Assembly (NCBI GenBank): GCA_016716765.1
Contig: JADJVA010000020.1
Span: forward strand, 1,054,001-1,118,000
From: Bdellovibrionales bacterium
GTDB lineage: Bacteria; Bdellovibrionota; Bdellovibrionia; Bdellovibrionales; UBA1609
DNA: 64,000 bases
Direction of reading: 5' to 3'
In this document: in pieces, positions 49,338 through 58,431 of the stretch
How the letters are laid out: each line of letters opens with the position of its first letter
Position numbering within the stretch: the stretch's first letter is position 1
The notes under the pieces: model-generated
Databases searched by the model: none
Told to the model about the DNA's origin: nothing
Seen by the model: the letters and a program-made list of their open reading frames with translations, nothing else
Translations under genes and position numbers: made by a program

Positions 49338-49339
49338 AC

Positions 49340-51166
49340 TCAGTCCTCCACCTTGAGGATAGCCAAAAAGGCCTCCTGGGGCACCTCAATGTGACCAATG
49401 GCCTTCATGCGCTTCTTTCCTTCCTTCTGCTTTTCCAGAAGTTTCCGCTTGCGACTAATATCTCCCCCATAACATTTGGCTGTCACGTCTTTTCTCAAAG
49501 CTCCCAGAGTTTCGCGAGCAATAATTTTCGCACCTATGGCCGCTTGAATGGCCACCTGATATTGCTGTCTCGGAATGAGTTCTTTGAGTTTCTTGACCAA
49601 TTGACGACCTCGCCAATCTGCCTTAGTTCGATGCACAATTATTGATAGCGCATCGATAGGTTCGCCATTTATCAGAATATCCATTTTGACAAGATCTGCA
49701 GCCTGAAAATCCGCAATTTCATATTCCAAAGAGGCGTATCCGCGAGAAATTGTTTTCAATTTGTCATAAAAATCCATCACCATTTCGTTAAGAGGCAATC
49801 TATACTCTATGATGACCTTTGTATCGGTAATGTATTCCATGCGCTGCTGAATCCCGCGCTTATCTTCACACAATTTTAAAATCCCTCCAATAAACTGGCT
49901 GGGAGTATGAATGATCACCTTGACCAAAGGTTCTTCTAAACGCTCAATTCGGGAAAGATCGGGTAGTTTGGCTGGATTCTCAAGCTCAATGACAGTCCCA
50001 TCATGTAAATAGACTCTATAAATCACCGTTGGCGCCGTCGTAATGAGATCAAGATTGAATTCTCGCTCCAACCTCTCTTGGACGATTTCCATGTGAAGAA
50101 GCCCTAGAAAACCCACTCGGTACCCAAAACCCAATGCAACGGAGGACTCGATTTCGTAGCTAAGACTCGAGTCATTGAGAGATAACTTATCAAGGGCCAC
50201 TTTTAGATTTTCATAGTCGGCCGAAACAATCGGAAATATGCCAGCAAAGACCATGGGTTTTATTCGACGAAACCCAGGTAAAGACTCCGTTGCTCCATTC
50301 TTGGCAACTGTTATTGTATCGCCAACTTTGACATTCCGAATATCCTTTATGCCGCAAACCAAGAATCCCACTTCACCAGCATTCAATTCCGTCAAATGTC
50401 GCGCAAAAGGAGCAAAAACTCCCAATTTAAGCACCTCATAATCTCGGTATGTCGCCAGGAATTTAATTTTGTCCCCCACTTTTATCTTCCCATCAACAAT
50501 ACGACAGAGAGTCACAACCCCCTGATAGGAATCGAACCAAGAATCAAAAATAAGTGCCCGCAGAGGAATGTTTCGATTCGCTTGAGGGGGAGGAATAAAC
50601 TTAACTATCGCCTCCAATATTTCCTCGATCCCCTTCATTTCTTTGGCACTGGCTAGAATTGTATTTGATGTATCAAGTCCAATTGCATCCTCAATCTGGC
50701 GTTTGACTCCCTCAGGGTCTGCAGAAGGAAGATCTATCTTATTTAGAACGGGGATAATTTCAAGATTGCTCTCCAGGGCCAAATAAACATTAGCCAAAGT
50801 TTGAGCCTCAACCCCTTGGGCAGCATCTACCACGAGAATGGCTCCCTCACAGGCGGCCAAGGATCTAGAAACCTCGTAGGTGAAGTCAACATGGCCGGGG
50901 GTATCAATGAGGTTCAGCTGGTAAGTTAATCCATTTTTTGCTTTGTAATTCAGGCGAACAGTTTGAGCCTTTATCGTGATCCCGCGTTCTCTCTCGAGAT
51001 CCATGCTATCTAAAAACTGCTCTTTGGATTCTCTATCGGATAAAGAACCCGTGTACTTCAGTAGGCTGTCAGCTAAAGTTGATTTCCCGTGATCAATATG
51101 AGCTATAATAGAAAAATTGCGAATATGTTCAGCCGAAGTTTCTGCCAATTCCACTTCATTTTCCAT
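49340..51166 (-). CDS. lepA: Elongation factor 4 (back-translocase) LepA
   Basis: 608 residues, the usual length. G motifs: AHIDHGKSTLAD, DSMDLERERGITIKAQT, DTPGHVDF, NKIDLP and the SAK region. The characteristic C-terminal domain with AKCYGGDISRKRKLLEKQKEGKKRMK is present. It is a ribosome-associated GTPase that affects translation under stress. A GGAG site precedes the ATG. First gene of the probable lepA-lepB operon. Confidence 0.97.
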   Translation of the reverse strand: MENEVELAETSAEHIRNFSIIAHIDHGKSTLADSLLKYTGSLSDRESKEQFLDSMDLERERGITIKAQTVRLNYKAKNGLTYQLNLIDTPGHVDFTYEVSRSLAACEGAILVVDAAQGVEAQTLANVYLALESNLEIIPVLNKIDLPSADPEGVKRQIEDAIGLDTSNTILASAKEMKGIEEILEAIVKFIPPPQANRNIPLRALIFDSWFDSYQGVVTLCRIVDGKIKVGDKIKFLATYRDYEVLKLGVFAPFARHLTELNAGEVGFLVCGIKDIRNVKVGDTITVAKNGATESLPGFRRIKPMVFAGIFPIVSADYENLKVALDKLSLNDSSLSYEIESSVALGFGYRVGFLGLLHMEIVQERLEREFNLDLITTAPTVIYRVYLHDGTVIELENPAKLPDLSRIERLEEPLVKVIIHTPSQFIGGILKLCEDKRGIQQRMEYITDTKVIIEYRLPLNEMVMDFYDKLKTISRGYASLEYEIADFQAADLVKMDILINGEPIDALSIIVHRTKADWRGRQLVKKLKELIPRQQYQVAIQAAIGAKIIARETLGALRKDVTAKCYGGDISRKRKLLEKQKEGKKRMKAIGHIEVPQEAFLAILKVED

Positions 51167-51258
51167 GTCTCCACTATATCAGTGGGCTGTATCAGTGGGT
51201 ATCTGCAAAGGCCAATCAGCCAACCACCCTTGTCCAAAGGTTGTACGAGCGAGTTCTA

Positions 51259-52422
51259 TCAAGAAAAGGCCTTTACTGCATCCTTTATCGCCTCGACCTT
51301 GTCCGTCCTCTCCCAAGTAAATTCCGCTTCATTGCGACCAAAATGGCCATACGCAGCTGTTTTCAAGTAGCGTGGCTTTAGCAAATCAAACTGCTTTACA
51401 ATCTCCGCTGGCTTCAAATTCCAAACTTCCCGCACAGCCTTAGAAAGAATCTCCGACGACACTTTGCCGGTACCATAGTCATTTATCATAACACTCACTG
51501 GTTCAGCTATTCCAATAGCATAAGCCAACTGCACGAGAACTCTGTCTGCCAATCCCGCCGCAACAATATTTTTAGCTACGTGTCGGGCCGCATAAGCTGC
51601 CGATCGATCCACCTTAGAGGGGTCCTTACCAGAGAAGGCTCCGCCTCCATGGGCACCATGCCCGCCATAAGTATCAACAATAATCTTACGTCCGGTAAGA
51701 CCGCAGTCTCCAAGAGGCCCCCCTACGACAAACCTGCCCGTGGGGTTAACAAAAAACTTTGTGCCCGCATCAAGAAACTCGCGCGGAACCACTCGAGGGA
51801 TGAGCTCCTCCTGCACAAACGACTTAATCGTGGCCTGATCGACGTCGGGACTATGTTGAGTACTCAAAACGATTGAATCAATTCTGGCCGCCTTGCCATT
51901 GACATACTCCACCGTCACCTGACTTTTGCTGTCTGGGCGTAAAAAAGGAACTCTTCCGCTTTTACGTAAACTCGCCAGCTCACGCACCAATTTGTGGGCC
52001 AAGGAGATAGTGAGGGGCATATACTCAGCCGTCTCGTTGACGGCATAACCAAACATAATGCCTTGATCGCCGGCACCTTGCTCTCGCTGATCAGAGCTAT
52101 CTACCCCGCGCGCAATATCCTGACTCTGGCGGTCAAGAGCCACCTGAACAGCACAGGAGTCTGCATCAAATCCTATCTCGCTGTTTGTATAACCAATTTC
52201 GCGAAGGGTTTTTCGCACAAGCGTAGAGATATCCACCTGCACCTTGGAAGTAACTTCACCAGCCAGCATGACAAAACCCGTAGAAATCATCGTTTCACAA
52301 GCCACACGAGAATTTGAATCACCGGAAAGAAAAGCGTCAAGAACAGCGTCACTAATTTGATCAGCCACTTTGTCGGGGTGGCCTTCCGAAACGGACTCAC
52401 TTGTAAATAGAAAATTTCGCAT
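51259..52422 (-). CDS. metK: S-adenosylmethionine synthetase
   Basis: 387 residues. Motifs: FTSESVSEGHPDKVADQISDAVLDA at the start, GAGDQGIMFGYA, and GGGAFSGKDPSKVDRSAAYAARHVAKNIV. It makes S-adenosylmethionine from methionine and ATP. It stands alone, 92 bases before lepA. GAGAGG lies upstream of the ATG. No recognisable SAM riboswitch was found in the leader. Confidence 0.97.
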   Translation of the reverse strand: MRNFLFTSESVSEGHPDKVADQISDAVLDAFLSGDSNSRVACETMISTGFVMLAGEVTSKVQVDISTLVRKTLREIGYTNSEIGFDADSCAVQVALDRQSQDIARGVDSSDQREQGAGDQGIMFGYAVNETAEYMPLTISLAHKLVRELASLRKSGRVPFLRPDSKSQVTVEYVNGKAARIDSIVLSTQHSPDVDQATIKSFVQEELIPRVVPREFLDAGTKFFVNPTGRFVVGGPLGDCGLTGRKIIVDTYGGHGAHGGGAFSGKDPSKVDRSAAYAARHVAKNIVAAGLADRVLVQLAYAIGIAEPVSVMINDYGTGKVSSEILSKAVREVWNLKPAEIVKQFDLLKPRYLKTAAYGHFGRNEAEFTWERTDKVEAIKDAVKAFS

Positions 52423-52471
52423 GCTAAGACCTCTCTGGGCAGGATTGAAGTATATCTTTGGAGAGGTGATT

Positions 52472-52500
52472 TCTTAACAGGAACAAAATCCCTAGGTCAA
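52472..52500 (-). promoter_or_regulatory. Weak candidate promoter for metK
   Basis: On the minus strand TTGACC (52495-52500) is followed after 17 bases by TTAAGA (52472-52477). The -35 matches well, the -10 poorly; position about 50 bases ahead of the start suits metK. Confidence 0.25.
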
Positions 52501-52573
52501 CACAATCCAGGGCCGAATCAGGAGGTCCAGCTCAGATGAATGGCCTATCTTTAACCAACAGAGCATCCTTGTC

Positions 52574-52981
52574 TTAACTTGCCTTCTTGCTATCCAAATT
52601 GAACTCCTGCTCTATCTCAAGCTGCATCTGCATTTCGATTTGCTCCTGCAGTTTCTTTGCTCTGTGCCCCCTGGTATATTCAGGCGAATGATGATTCTTT
52701 TTTTTCTGCTTGTGCTTAGACATCTGCCTTTGAAGTTTCAAAGAGACTTGGTCGACAACTGCTTGAAAACTCTCTCCCTCCCCTCGGGCTGCAATAGATC
52801 TGGTCCCTCCCACGATGTGCATCTCCACCGTTTTAATATGGCGCTCTGCGCTGTATGTGACGTGAATATGGACTGGTTTCATCTCAAATTTTACCAGCCT
52901 CTGCAGCTTTTCCTCCGTGTATTGAACAAGGCTTTCTGACCAATCCAAACTCTTGAACTGATAACTTATTTTCATGCTCAA
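52574..52981 (-). CDS. hpf: Ribosome hibernation promoting factor (HPF/YfiA family)
   Basis: 135 residues. The N-terminal beta-alpha-beta domain (KISYQFKSLDWSESLVQYTEEKLQRLVKF, VHIHVTYSAERHIKTVEMHIVGG) and AVVDQVSLKLQRQMSKHK are typical. The tail is longer than in short HPF (about 95) but lacks the C-terminal dimerisation domain of long HPF; it is charged and helical. It binds the ribosome small subunit in resting cells. GGAGG precedes the ATG. It follows rpoN at a 239-base gap that shows no clear promoter. Confidence 0.93.
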   Translation of the reverse strand: MSMKISYQFKSLDWSESLVQYTEEKLQRLVKFEMKPVHIHVTYSAERHIKTVEMHIVGGTRSIAARGEGESFQAVVDQVSLKLQRQMSKHKQKKKNHHSPEYTRGHRAKKLQEQIEMQMQLEIEQEFNLDSKKAS

Positions 52982-53220
52982 ACCTCCGGTTTAGCTCCTA
53001 AAACCTTACTTCGCTTCTCTCAAATTTAAATTGATACGATGAAGATAGCCCACTGACCCTGTCAGCGAAATGAACCAAGCAAAAGACCCCTCGGCTCCAT
53101 AAACCCCGCAAATGAACGAACCATGAACCCCGGCAACTCATCTGATAACTTGTCGGACTATTCAAACTAAAGTTGAGGTTCTGCCTCCTGTTTCTTAATT
53201 TGGTACAGACTGCAAAAAAT

Positions 53221-54678
53221 CTAATAATATTTCTTGCGTTTGCTTGACGGCAAAATCTTAAGTACGTCTCGATATTTCGCTACAGTCCGTCGAGCAATTT
53301 TAATTCCGTCCTTTTTTAATAGTTCGACGAGCCTTTGATCTGAAAGCGGATCTTTTAAATCCTCTTGATCAACAAGGGATTTGATTTTCATTTTGACTGA
53401 TTCACTTGCGAGCAATTCTCCATCCGTCTTATTAATTCCGGAGTTAAAGAAATACTTTAATTCGAAGATTCCACGCGAAGTGTGAAGGTACTTATTTGTG
53501 GTAACACGACTCACTGTTGATTCATGCATTCCAATATCATTGGCAATATCACGAAGAATCATTGGTCGAATAAACCCTGATCCCTTATCAAAAAAATCTT
53601 TTTGATAGCGAACGATACTCTCCGTCACTTTATAAATCGTCCTCTGACGTTGAGCGATAGATTTGATCAACCAGAGCGCCGAACGAAGCTTGTCCTGAAT
53701 GTAGGCCTGAGCCTGAGGAGTCGCCGACTGATCACTCCCACCTTTCATCACATTCTTGTATAGATTGGAAATACGCAAGCGAGGCAATCCATCCTCATTC
53801 AGTGAAACAATGTATTCATCTCCGACCTTATACACGTAAACATCTGGAGTAATGAACTGAGTCTCTTGAGGCAGATAAGCTCGCCCCGGCTTTGGATCCA
53901 TGGATAAAATAATTTTGCAAATGTCTATAACATCTTCAAGATCCAAATTCATCGCCTTTGCGATGGCAGGATAATTCTTTTTTTCTAGATCTTTCAAATG
54001 ATCATTTATCAATCGCACCAAATCGTTCGTGTCCTCTTCAATATATTTGGCCTGAATGAGCAAACACTCACGCAAATTCCTGGCTCCAACGCCCGGCGGG
54101 TCAAACTCCTGGAGAAAAGGCAACATTTCCTCCAACTCACTTGCATTAAGACCTTCCTCTTCGGCAATAGCCTCAAGCGAAACCTTTATGTAACCATCAT
54201 CATCCACATAGGAAACCAACACTGAGACAAGAGAGAACTCTTCTTCATTGAACCCAGCTAAACCAGCCTGCCACATCAAATAGTCATGAAACGATTGATG
54301 AGTTGAAATCAAATTTTCGTAATTCATGATCTCTTCGTTGCCACCTCCGGAGGACTGTGGAGGCTTGTATTGATTGTCAAAGTAGTTGTCCCAATCAAAC
54401 TCATCCTGCTTTCTCGGATCTTGCGAACCCTCTTGAGACTCTGGAGTGACTGTGTCTGCCCCTATCTCCGAGTCTGCATTTTGAAGAGATTTCGGGATAG
54501 GTTCGTCATCTGTGGTTTCCTGCACTTCCTCTAAAATGGGATTTTCCGTAAGTTCCTTGCGAACTTGCGTCTCCAATTCAAGACGCGACAGTTGAAGTAA
54601 CTTTATCGCTTGCTGGAGCTGCGGAGTCATCCGGAGCTGCTGAGAAAGCTTCATGCTCATTTTAAGATGCATCGCCAT
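53221..54678 (-). CDS. rpoN: RNA polymerase sigma-54 factor
   Basis: 485 residues from the ATG at 54678 (AGGAGG eight bases upstream); a longer frame to 54711 has no site. Region I LKMSMKLSQQLRMTPQLQQAIKLLQLSRLELE binds activators, followed by an acidic stretch (about 65-120), the core-binding region, the HTH HESTVSRVTTNKYL, and the RpoN box ARRTVAKYRD near the end. It directs transcription from -24/-12 promoters, one candidate of which lies before the VWA gene. It follows lptB by 13 bases. Confidence 0.96.
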   Translation of the reverse strand: MAMHLKMSMKLSQQLRMTPQLQQAIKLLQLSRLELETQVRKELTENPILEEVQETTDDEPIPKSLQNADSEIGADTVTPESQEGSQDPRKQDEFDWDNYFDNQYKPPQSSGGGNEEIMNYENLISTHQSFHDYLMWQAGLAGFNEEEFSLVSVLVSYVDDDGYIKVSLEAIAEEEGLNASELEEMLPFLQEFDPPGVGARNLRECLLIQAKYIEEDTNDLVRLINDHLKDLEKKNYPAIAKAMNLDLEDVIDICKIILSMDPKPGRAYLPQETQFITPDVYVYKVGDEYIVSLNEDGLPRLRISNLYKNVMKGGSDQSATPQAQAYIQDKLRSALWLIKSIAQRQRTIYKVTESIVRYQKDFFDKGSGFIRPMILRDIANDIGMHESTVSRVTTNKYLHTSRGIFELKYFFNSGINKTDGELLASESVKMKIKSLVDQEDLKDPLSDQRLVELLKKDGIKIARRTVAKYRDVLKILPSSKRKKYY

Positions 54679-54691
54679 ATCGAAGTGCCTC

Positions 54692-55414
54692 CTACAATCT
54701 AAAACCTTCACCCAAATAAAATTTTCTGGCTACGGGAGATTCTGCTATCTCCATCGCGCTCCCTTGTACTTCTATCCTACCATCTTTCAGAATATGGGCG
54801 CGATCACATATTCCAAGAGTTTCTCGAACATTGTGGTCTGTTATCAAAATACCGATCCCTTTGGTCTTTAAATCACGAATAATTTCTTGAATATCGCCCA
54901 CTGCAATAGGATCAATTCCCGCAAAAGGTTCATCGAGAAGCAGAAATTTGGGTTTCCCAGCTAAGGCACGTGCAATCTCGACCCGTCGTCTTTCTCCTCC
55001 CGACAAAGAATACCCATAACTACTTCTTACGTGTTCTATCCGAAACTCCTTCAGCAACAGATCTAACCTCTCGTGCTTATCTGACCCCGTGTAGCCGTGG
55101 GCTTCAAGGGCCACCAAAATATTTTCTGCTACCGTAAGACGACGAAAGATACTTGCTTCTTGAGGAAGATAACTCAAGCCAATCCTCGCTCTCTTGTACA
55201 TTGGCATATCTCCGATGGAACCATCGTCTAACAAAATCTCTCCTTCATCCGGATTTAAAAGCCCCACAACCATGTAAAAACTGGTTGTCTTTCCAGCCCC
55301 ATTTGGACCAAGAATTCCCACGATTTCGCCAGATTGAACTTGAAATGAAACTTCCCTTACCACTTGGCGCAACTTGAATCGCTTGGAAATCTTATTTACA
55401 ATCAATACACTCAA
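54692..55414 (-). CDS. lptB: LPS export ABC transporter ATPase
   Basis: 240 residues. Walker A GPNGAGKTT, signature LSGGERRRVEIARAL, Walker B FLLLDEPFAGIDPIA and switch HNVRETL. The segments GLSYLPQEASIFRRLTVAENI are typical of LptB. It powers LPS extraction from the inner membrane with LptF/G. The upstream LptC/A-like gene overlaps by four bases, and rpoN follows, the usual order in many Proteobacteria. Confidence 0.96.
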   Translation of the reverse strand: MSVLIVNKISKRFKLRQVVREVSFQVQSGEIVGILGPNGAGKTTSFYMVVGLLNPDEGEILLDDGSIGDMPMYKRARIGLSYLPQEASIFRRLTVAENILVALEAHGYTGSDKHERLDLLLKEFRIEHVRSSYGYSLSGGERRRVEIARALAGKPKFLLLDEPFAGIDPIAVGDIQEIIRDLKTKGIGILITDHNVRETLGICDRAHILKDGRIEVQGSAMEIAESPVARKFYLGEGFRL

Positions 55415-56457
55415 TTTGCTTTCTCCAGTTCCCGACTCTCCACATTTGCTCTTGCCTTAAAAACTTCGACTTTTTTTCCGCCCTCAAGAAAAACAATTTC
55501 CTCTCCCTGAAGCTCGTCATTGTTCTGAACAACCCTTGGATTTCCGCTAAACACATAGCGATCCTTATCAAAGTTCACATTCACCTTTTGTGAAGTAACC
55601 CATTTTTCTAAATCACTCACCCGCACTCCACCAGAGACTTGAACGGATTTAACAAGATTCTGCTCTCTCCCATATTCAAATACGGCCTCTGGTCCCGTAA
55701 TTCGCATTGTTTCAAAATCCATCACAACGTCCTCGCTAAAACGAGCAAGATTGGATTTGCCACTGAACGCAGCTTTCTGGGCTCGAATCAAAAGTCGGCG
55801 ATCTCCCTTGAACGCCTTTTCTCCCTTCACTCCTCCATTGACTGTCATCAAAGAATTGTTCAGGTCAGCGCTTAAGGAATTCCCACGCAGGATCAATGAA
55901 AACCCCTCCCCATCCTTTGGGCCCCGCATAAAAACTGGAAGAGGCGCTACAAATTGACGTTCCTTCGAATGATAAATCATCTTCTCCGTTTCGAAAGCAT
56001 AACCGTTGGACGAGCGAATGACGACCTTCCCTTTCACATCCATATCCTTGGTCTTTACGTCTATTGAACCCTCATCGCCAGTCACAATAAAGAACACACC
56101 GTCCTTACCAAATAATCTTGTTTTCACTTTGCGTAAAGACCAACTTGGTTTCAATTTGTATGCAACTGCCGACTCTGCCCACAGCTCCCACTCTTTTTCT
56201 CCCTCTCGGGTCTCAACAAGATGAGCCCCCCGCATAATTTGCTCAATTCCCTTACTAACTCCATCATCTGGCGCAACGGGACCCGACTGTGGCTTTGCCT
56301 TATCATCTAGGTCCCTTGGAAAAATCACAATGATTTCGATAATTAACACTACAAACAGCACCCCTAGAAGGAACTTCCCCAGCCTAATACTGATGTACTT
56401 ACTACCATGTATACCCACTGCCGACATTGTAACATAGAACTGGCACGGAATTAGCAT
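55411..56457 (-). CDS. lptC: Fused LptC-LptA-like LPS transport protein
   Basis: 348 residues, about the sum of LptC (190) and LptA (170). A membrane anchor (about 27-47, LGKFLLGVLFVVLIIEIIVIF) is followed by an LptC-like part (about 70-215: GAHLVETREGEKEWELWAES, VTGDEGSIDVKTKDMDVKGKVVIRSS) and then an OstA/LptA-like part (about 216-340: AFSGKSNLARFSEDVVMDFETMRITGP, GNPRVVQNNDELQGEEIVFLEGGKKVEVF). No separate lptA is adjacent. The start is uncertain: ATGs at 56457 and 56427 both lack a good ribosome site. Fusion would tie the bridge directly to the inner-membrane complex. Confidence 0.72.
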   Translation of the reverse strand: MLIPCQFYVTMSAVGIHGSKYISIRLGKFLLGVLFVVLIIEIIVIFPRDLDDKAKPQSGPVAPDDGVSKGIEQIMRGAHLVETREGEKEWELWAESAVAYKLKPSWSLRKVKTRLFGKDGVFFIVTGDEGSIDVKTKDMDVKGKVVIRSSNGYAFETEKMIYHSKERQFVAPLPVFMRGPKDGEGFSLILRGNSLSADLNNSLMTVNGGVKGEKAFKGDRRLLIRAQKAAFSGKSNLARFSEDVVMDFETMRITGPEAVFEYGREQNLVKSVQVSGGVRVSDLEKWVTSQKVNVNFDKDRYVFSGNPRVVQNNDELQGEEIVFLEGGKKVEVFKARANVESRELEKAN

Positions 56458-56574
56458 GATTTCAAAATTTGTTTAGCTTTATTTTTTTACCTTGCTTCTA
56501 TAAATTGAGATACCGCATTCCGAATTTTCATTAAACACTCTAAAGTCAGCCTCTTAAAGAGCCGATAGCAAAGT

Positions 56575-57276
56575 ATGGTCATTCAATGGTTTTTGAATAA
56601 TGACGAAGACATTTCTGGCCCTTTTTCGACAGAGGATATCCAAAAACAGATTGAGAGCGGTCTCCCAAAGGACTGCTTCATTTGGGGCAAAGCACAAAAG
56701 GACTGGATTACTGTCCATCAATGGAGTGTGTCTTTGCCGACCCTGCTGCATGCTTCCGATAAAAAATTGACCTCACTAAAATGGCACATGGCCCGGGAAG
56801 GTAAATCTGAGGGGCCATACACGCGCGAAGATTTGTTGCATGTGTTGAGCAACCTAAGCTCTCTTGAGGGAGTTCTGCTATGGAACAAGGAAATGACAGG
56901 TTGGGTATCGGTTTTTGATTTACATGATCTAATGGAAGAAATCGGTGTCGACCGCCGACACACCCCTCGAGCAAAAATCCGCGGAACAGTAAAGGTAACA
57001 AGTGGGGATATGTCATCAATTGGTCAGATTCAGACCATTAGCGAAGGTGGGCTTGGAATTATTGGGCTTAAAAATGGATTTCCCGGACAAGAATTACAGG
57101 TGGAAATAAGGGCCGCCGTACTGGGCGGGCCTATCCGAGCGAAAGCCGAAATCAAATATGTCACGAAATCCGGATTTACGGGACTCCATTTTACTCAAAT
57201 CTCAATGGAAGCAAAGTCCACTCTCATTGATTACATTCGACATACGACCCATCCATCTTACGGAAAAGCGGCCTGA
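56575..57276 (+). CDS. PilZ-domain protein with two N-terminal GYF_2-like repeats
   Basis: 233 residues. Two repeats of about 55 residues begin WFLNNDEDISGPFSTEDIQKQI and WHMAREGKSEGPYTREDLL, each with the W...GP..xxDL pattern of GYF_2-type domains. From about 125 a PilZ domain carries RRHTPRAKIRG (the c-di-GMP-binding RxxxR) and the following TISEGGLGI (D/NxSxxG-like). It probably senses cyclic di-GMP and binds a protein partner through the repeats, fitting its position between the LPS export and gliding clusters. Divergent from the LptC/A gene. Confidence 0.75.
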   Translation: MVIQWFLNNDEDISGPFSTEDIQKQIESGLPKDCFIWGKAQKDWITVHQWSVSLPTLLHASDKKLTSLKWHMAREGKSEGPYTREDLLHVLSNLSSLEGVLLWNKEMTGWVSVFDLHDLMEEIGVDRRHTPRAKIRGTVKVTSGDMSSIGQIQTISEGGLGIIGLKNGFPGQELQVEIRAAVLGGPIRAKAEIKYVTKSGFTGLHFTQISMEAKSTLIDYIRHTTHPSYGKAA

Positions 57277-57338
57277 GCTTGTCGGCCATTGTCCTTCTCT
57301 GACTCTGCGCCCATGCAAGCATCCCTTCAGTTAAACCA

Positions 57339-57929
57339 TCAACTTCCTTTGGGAGTGTCGGGCAGTTTTATCACAGCAAAATTGATTTCGGCGATTCCGG
57401 CCTCAGTTACCGTATACATGATTTTCTTCACCGTAAGAAAATCAACTTTTTTATCAGCTTGAATTGTGATTTTTTTGTACTGAGGAATTTCATTGACCTC
57501 AGGATTATCTCCAGACTTTGCTCCTTCAATGGCTCTTCGAACTTTATTGCCCAAATTCGATTCTGCTATTCGCCCCTCCTCAATCAGCTTTATGACTTGG
57601 CTCTTGAGACTTTCTACCTCCCAATCATTTTGTTCTTTCACCGTCCGAAACTCAGCAATAAACTCACTGTTGAGCATGATCTTATCGGGGGCAATAACAA
57701 CGACATTTGAAGGCTTCAACTCTTTAACTGTGTGAGCCTCAGGTAATTTTACTTCCTTTGGAAGCGCAATAACCTCCCCTGTACTTGCATAATTCTGAAG
57801 GAGGAAAACCGTCAATACCGTGAACATATCGACCATCGCAGTCAGTGACAACACAGCCACCGCATTTCGCTTGACTGGCTTCTTTTGCCGCCCAGTTCGA
57901 TTGCGATGTCCCGGGACGTGAATGGGCAT
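57339..57929 (-). CDS. TolR/ExbD-family motor protein (AglS-like)
   Basis: 196 residues. A single membrane segment (LSLTAMVDMFTVLTVFLLQNYAS) holds the conserved Asp of TolR/ExbD proteins (in MVDMFTVL). The periplasmic part is longer than usual (about 150 residues) and ends in the typical KITIQADKKVDFLTVKKIMYTVTEAGIAEINFAVI. It would convert proton flow through the TolQ-like partner into envelope force. Its start overlaps the stop of the second TolR-like gene by one base. Confidence 0.85.
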   Translation of the reverse strand: MPIHVPGHRNRTGRQKKPVKRNAVAVLSLTAMVDMFTVLTVFLLQNYASTGEVIALPKEVKLPEAHTVKELKPSNVVVIAPDKIMLNSEFIAEFRTVKEQNDWEVESLKSQVIKLIEEGRIAESNLGNKVRRAIEGAKSGDNPEVNEIPQYKKITIQADKKVDFLTVKKIMYTVTEAGIAEINFAVIKLPDTPKGS

Positions 57930-58405
57930 TATTTAACTCCTCCCGTTGCGACCGATATTTCGGGAAACCCCGAGGTCAAGAGCGCATCCATACCTTTTAT
58001 AAGGTATCCGTATTCAAGGTCGTCAGACATACTGATAATTGCATCGACCTTTTCTGGATAGAGATCCTTAACCATTTTCAATTCAGCCACCAATCTCAAG
58101 TCGTCATATTCTCCGCTAACTTTTGGCACCGAGACGTTCTTTTGTCCGACAACAACAAGATACCCCTCTTCCTTGACATCTAACCGAAAAGGAATTTCCG
58201 CTCGAGGGGGAGGCTTTGCGGATTCAATATCTTCTGATTTTTTACCGTACAGGGAACTCCCTATTTGAATCATAGAAACTTGGGACCAAACAGCTGTGAT
58301 CAGGAGAAAAATAATGCACACACTCATCAAATCAATAAAGGGAACCAAGTTGATATCAACCGCTACCTTTCTATCATCTCCACCAGCATCATCTATATGG
58401 CCCAT
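57929..58405 (-). CDS. TolR/ExbD-family motor protein (AglQ-like)
   Basis: 158 residues with one membrane segment (LVPFIDLMSVCIIFLLITAVW) carrying the conserved Asp in FIDLMS. The periplasmic domain (VVGQKNVSVPKVSGEYDD, KMVKDLYPEKVDAIISMSDDLEYGYLIKGMDALLTSGFPEISVATG) fits the TolR fold. Two different TolR-like genes beside a single TolQ-like gene is the AglR-AglQ-AglS arrangement known from Myxococcus gliding. Confidence 0.88.
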   Translation of the reverse strand: MGHIDDAGGDDRKVAVDINLVPFIDLMSVCIIFLLITAVWSQVSMIQIGSSLYGKKSEDIESAKPPPRAEIPFRLDVKEEGYLVVVGQKNVSVPKVSGEYDDLRLVAELKMVKDLYPEKVDAIISMSDDLEYGYLIKGMDALLTSGFPEISVATGGVK

Positions 58406-58431
58406 ACAGTTCCACTTCCTCAGATTAGGTG

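Noticed and set aside
52423..52573. Possible SAM riboswitch in the metK leader
   Set aside because: No conserved SAM riboswitch core or matching stems could be recognised by eye; a covariance-model search would be decisive.
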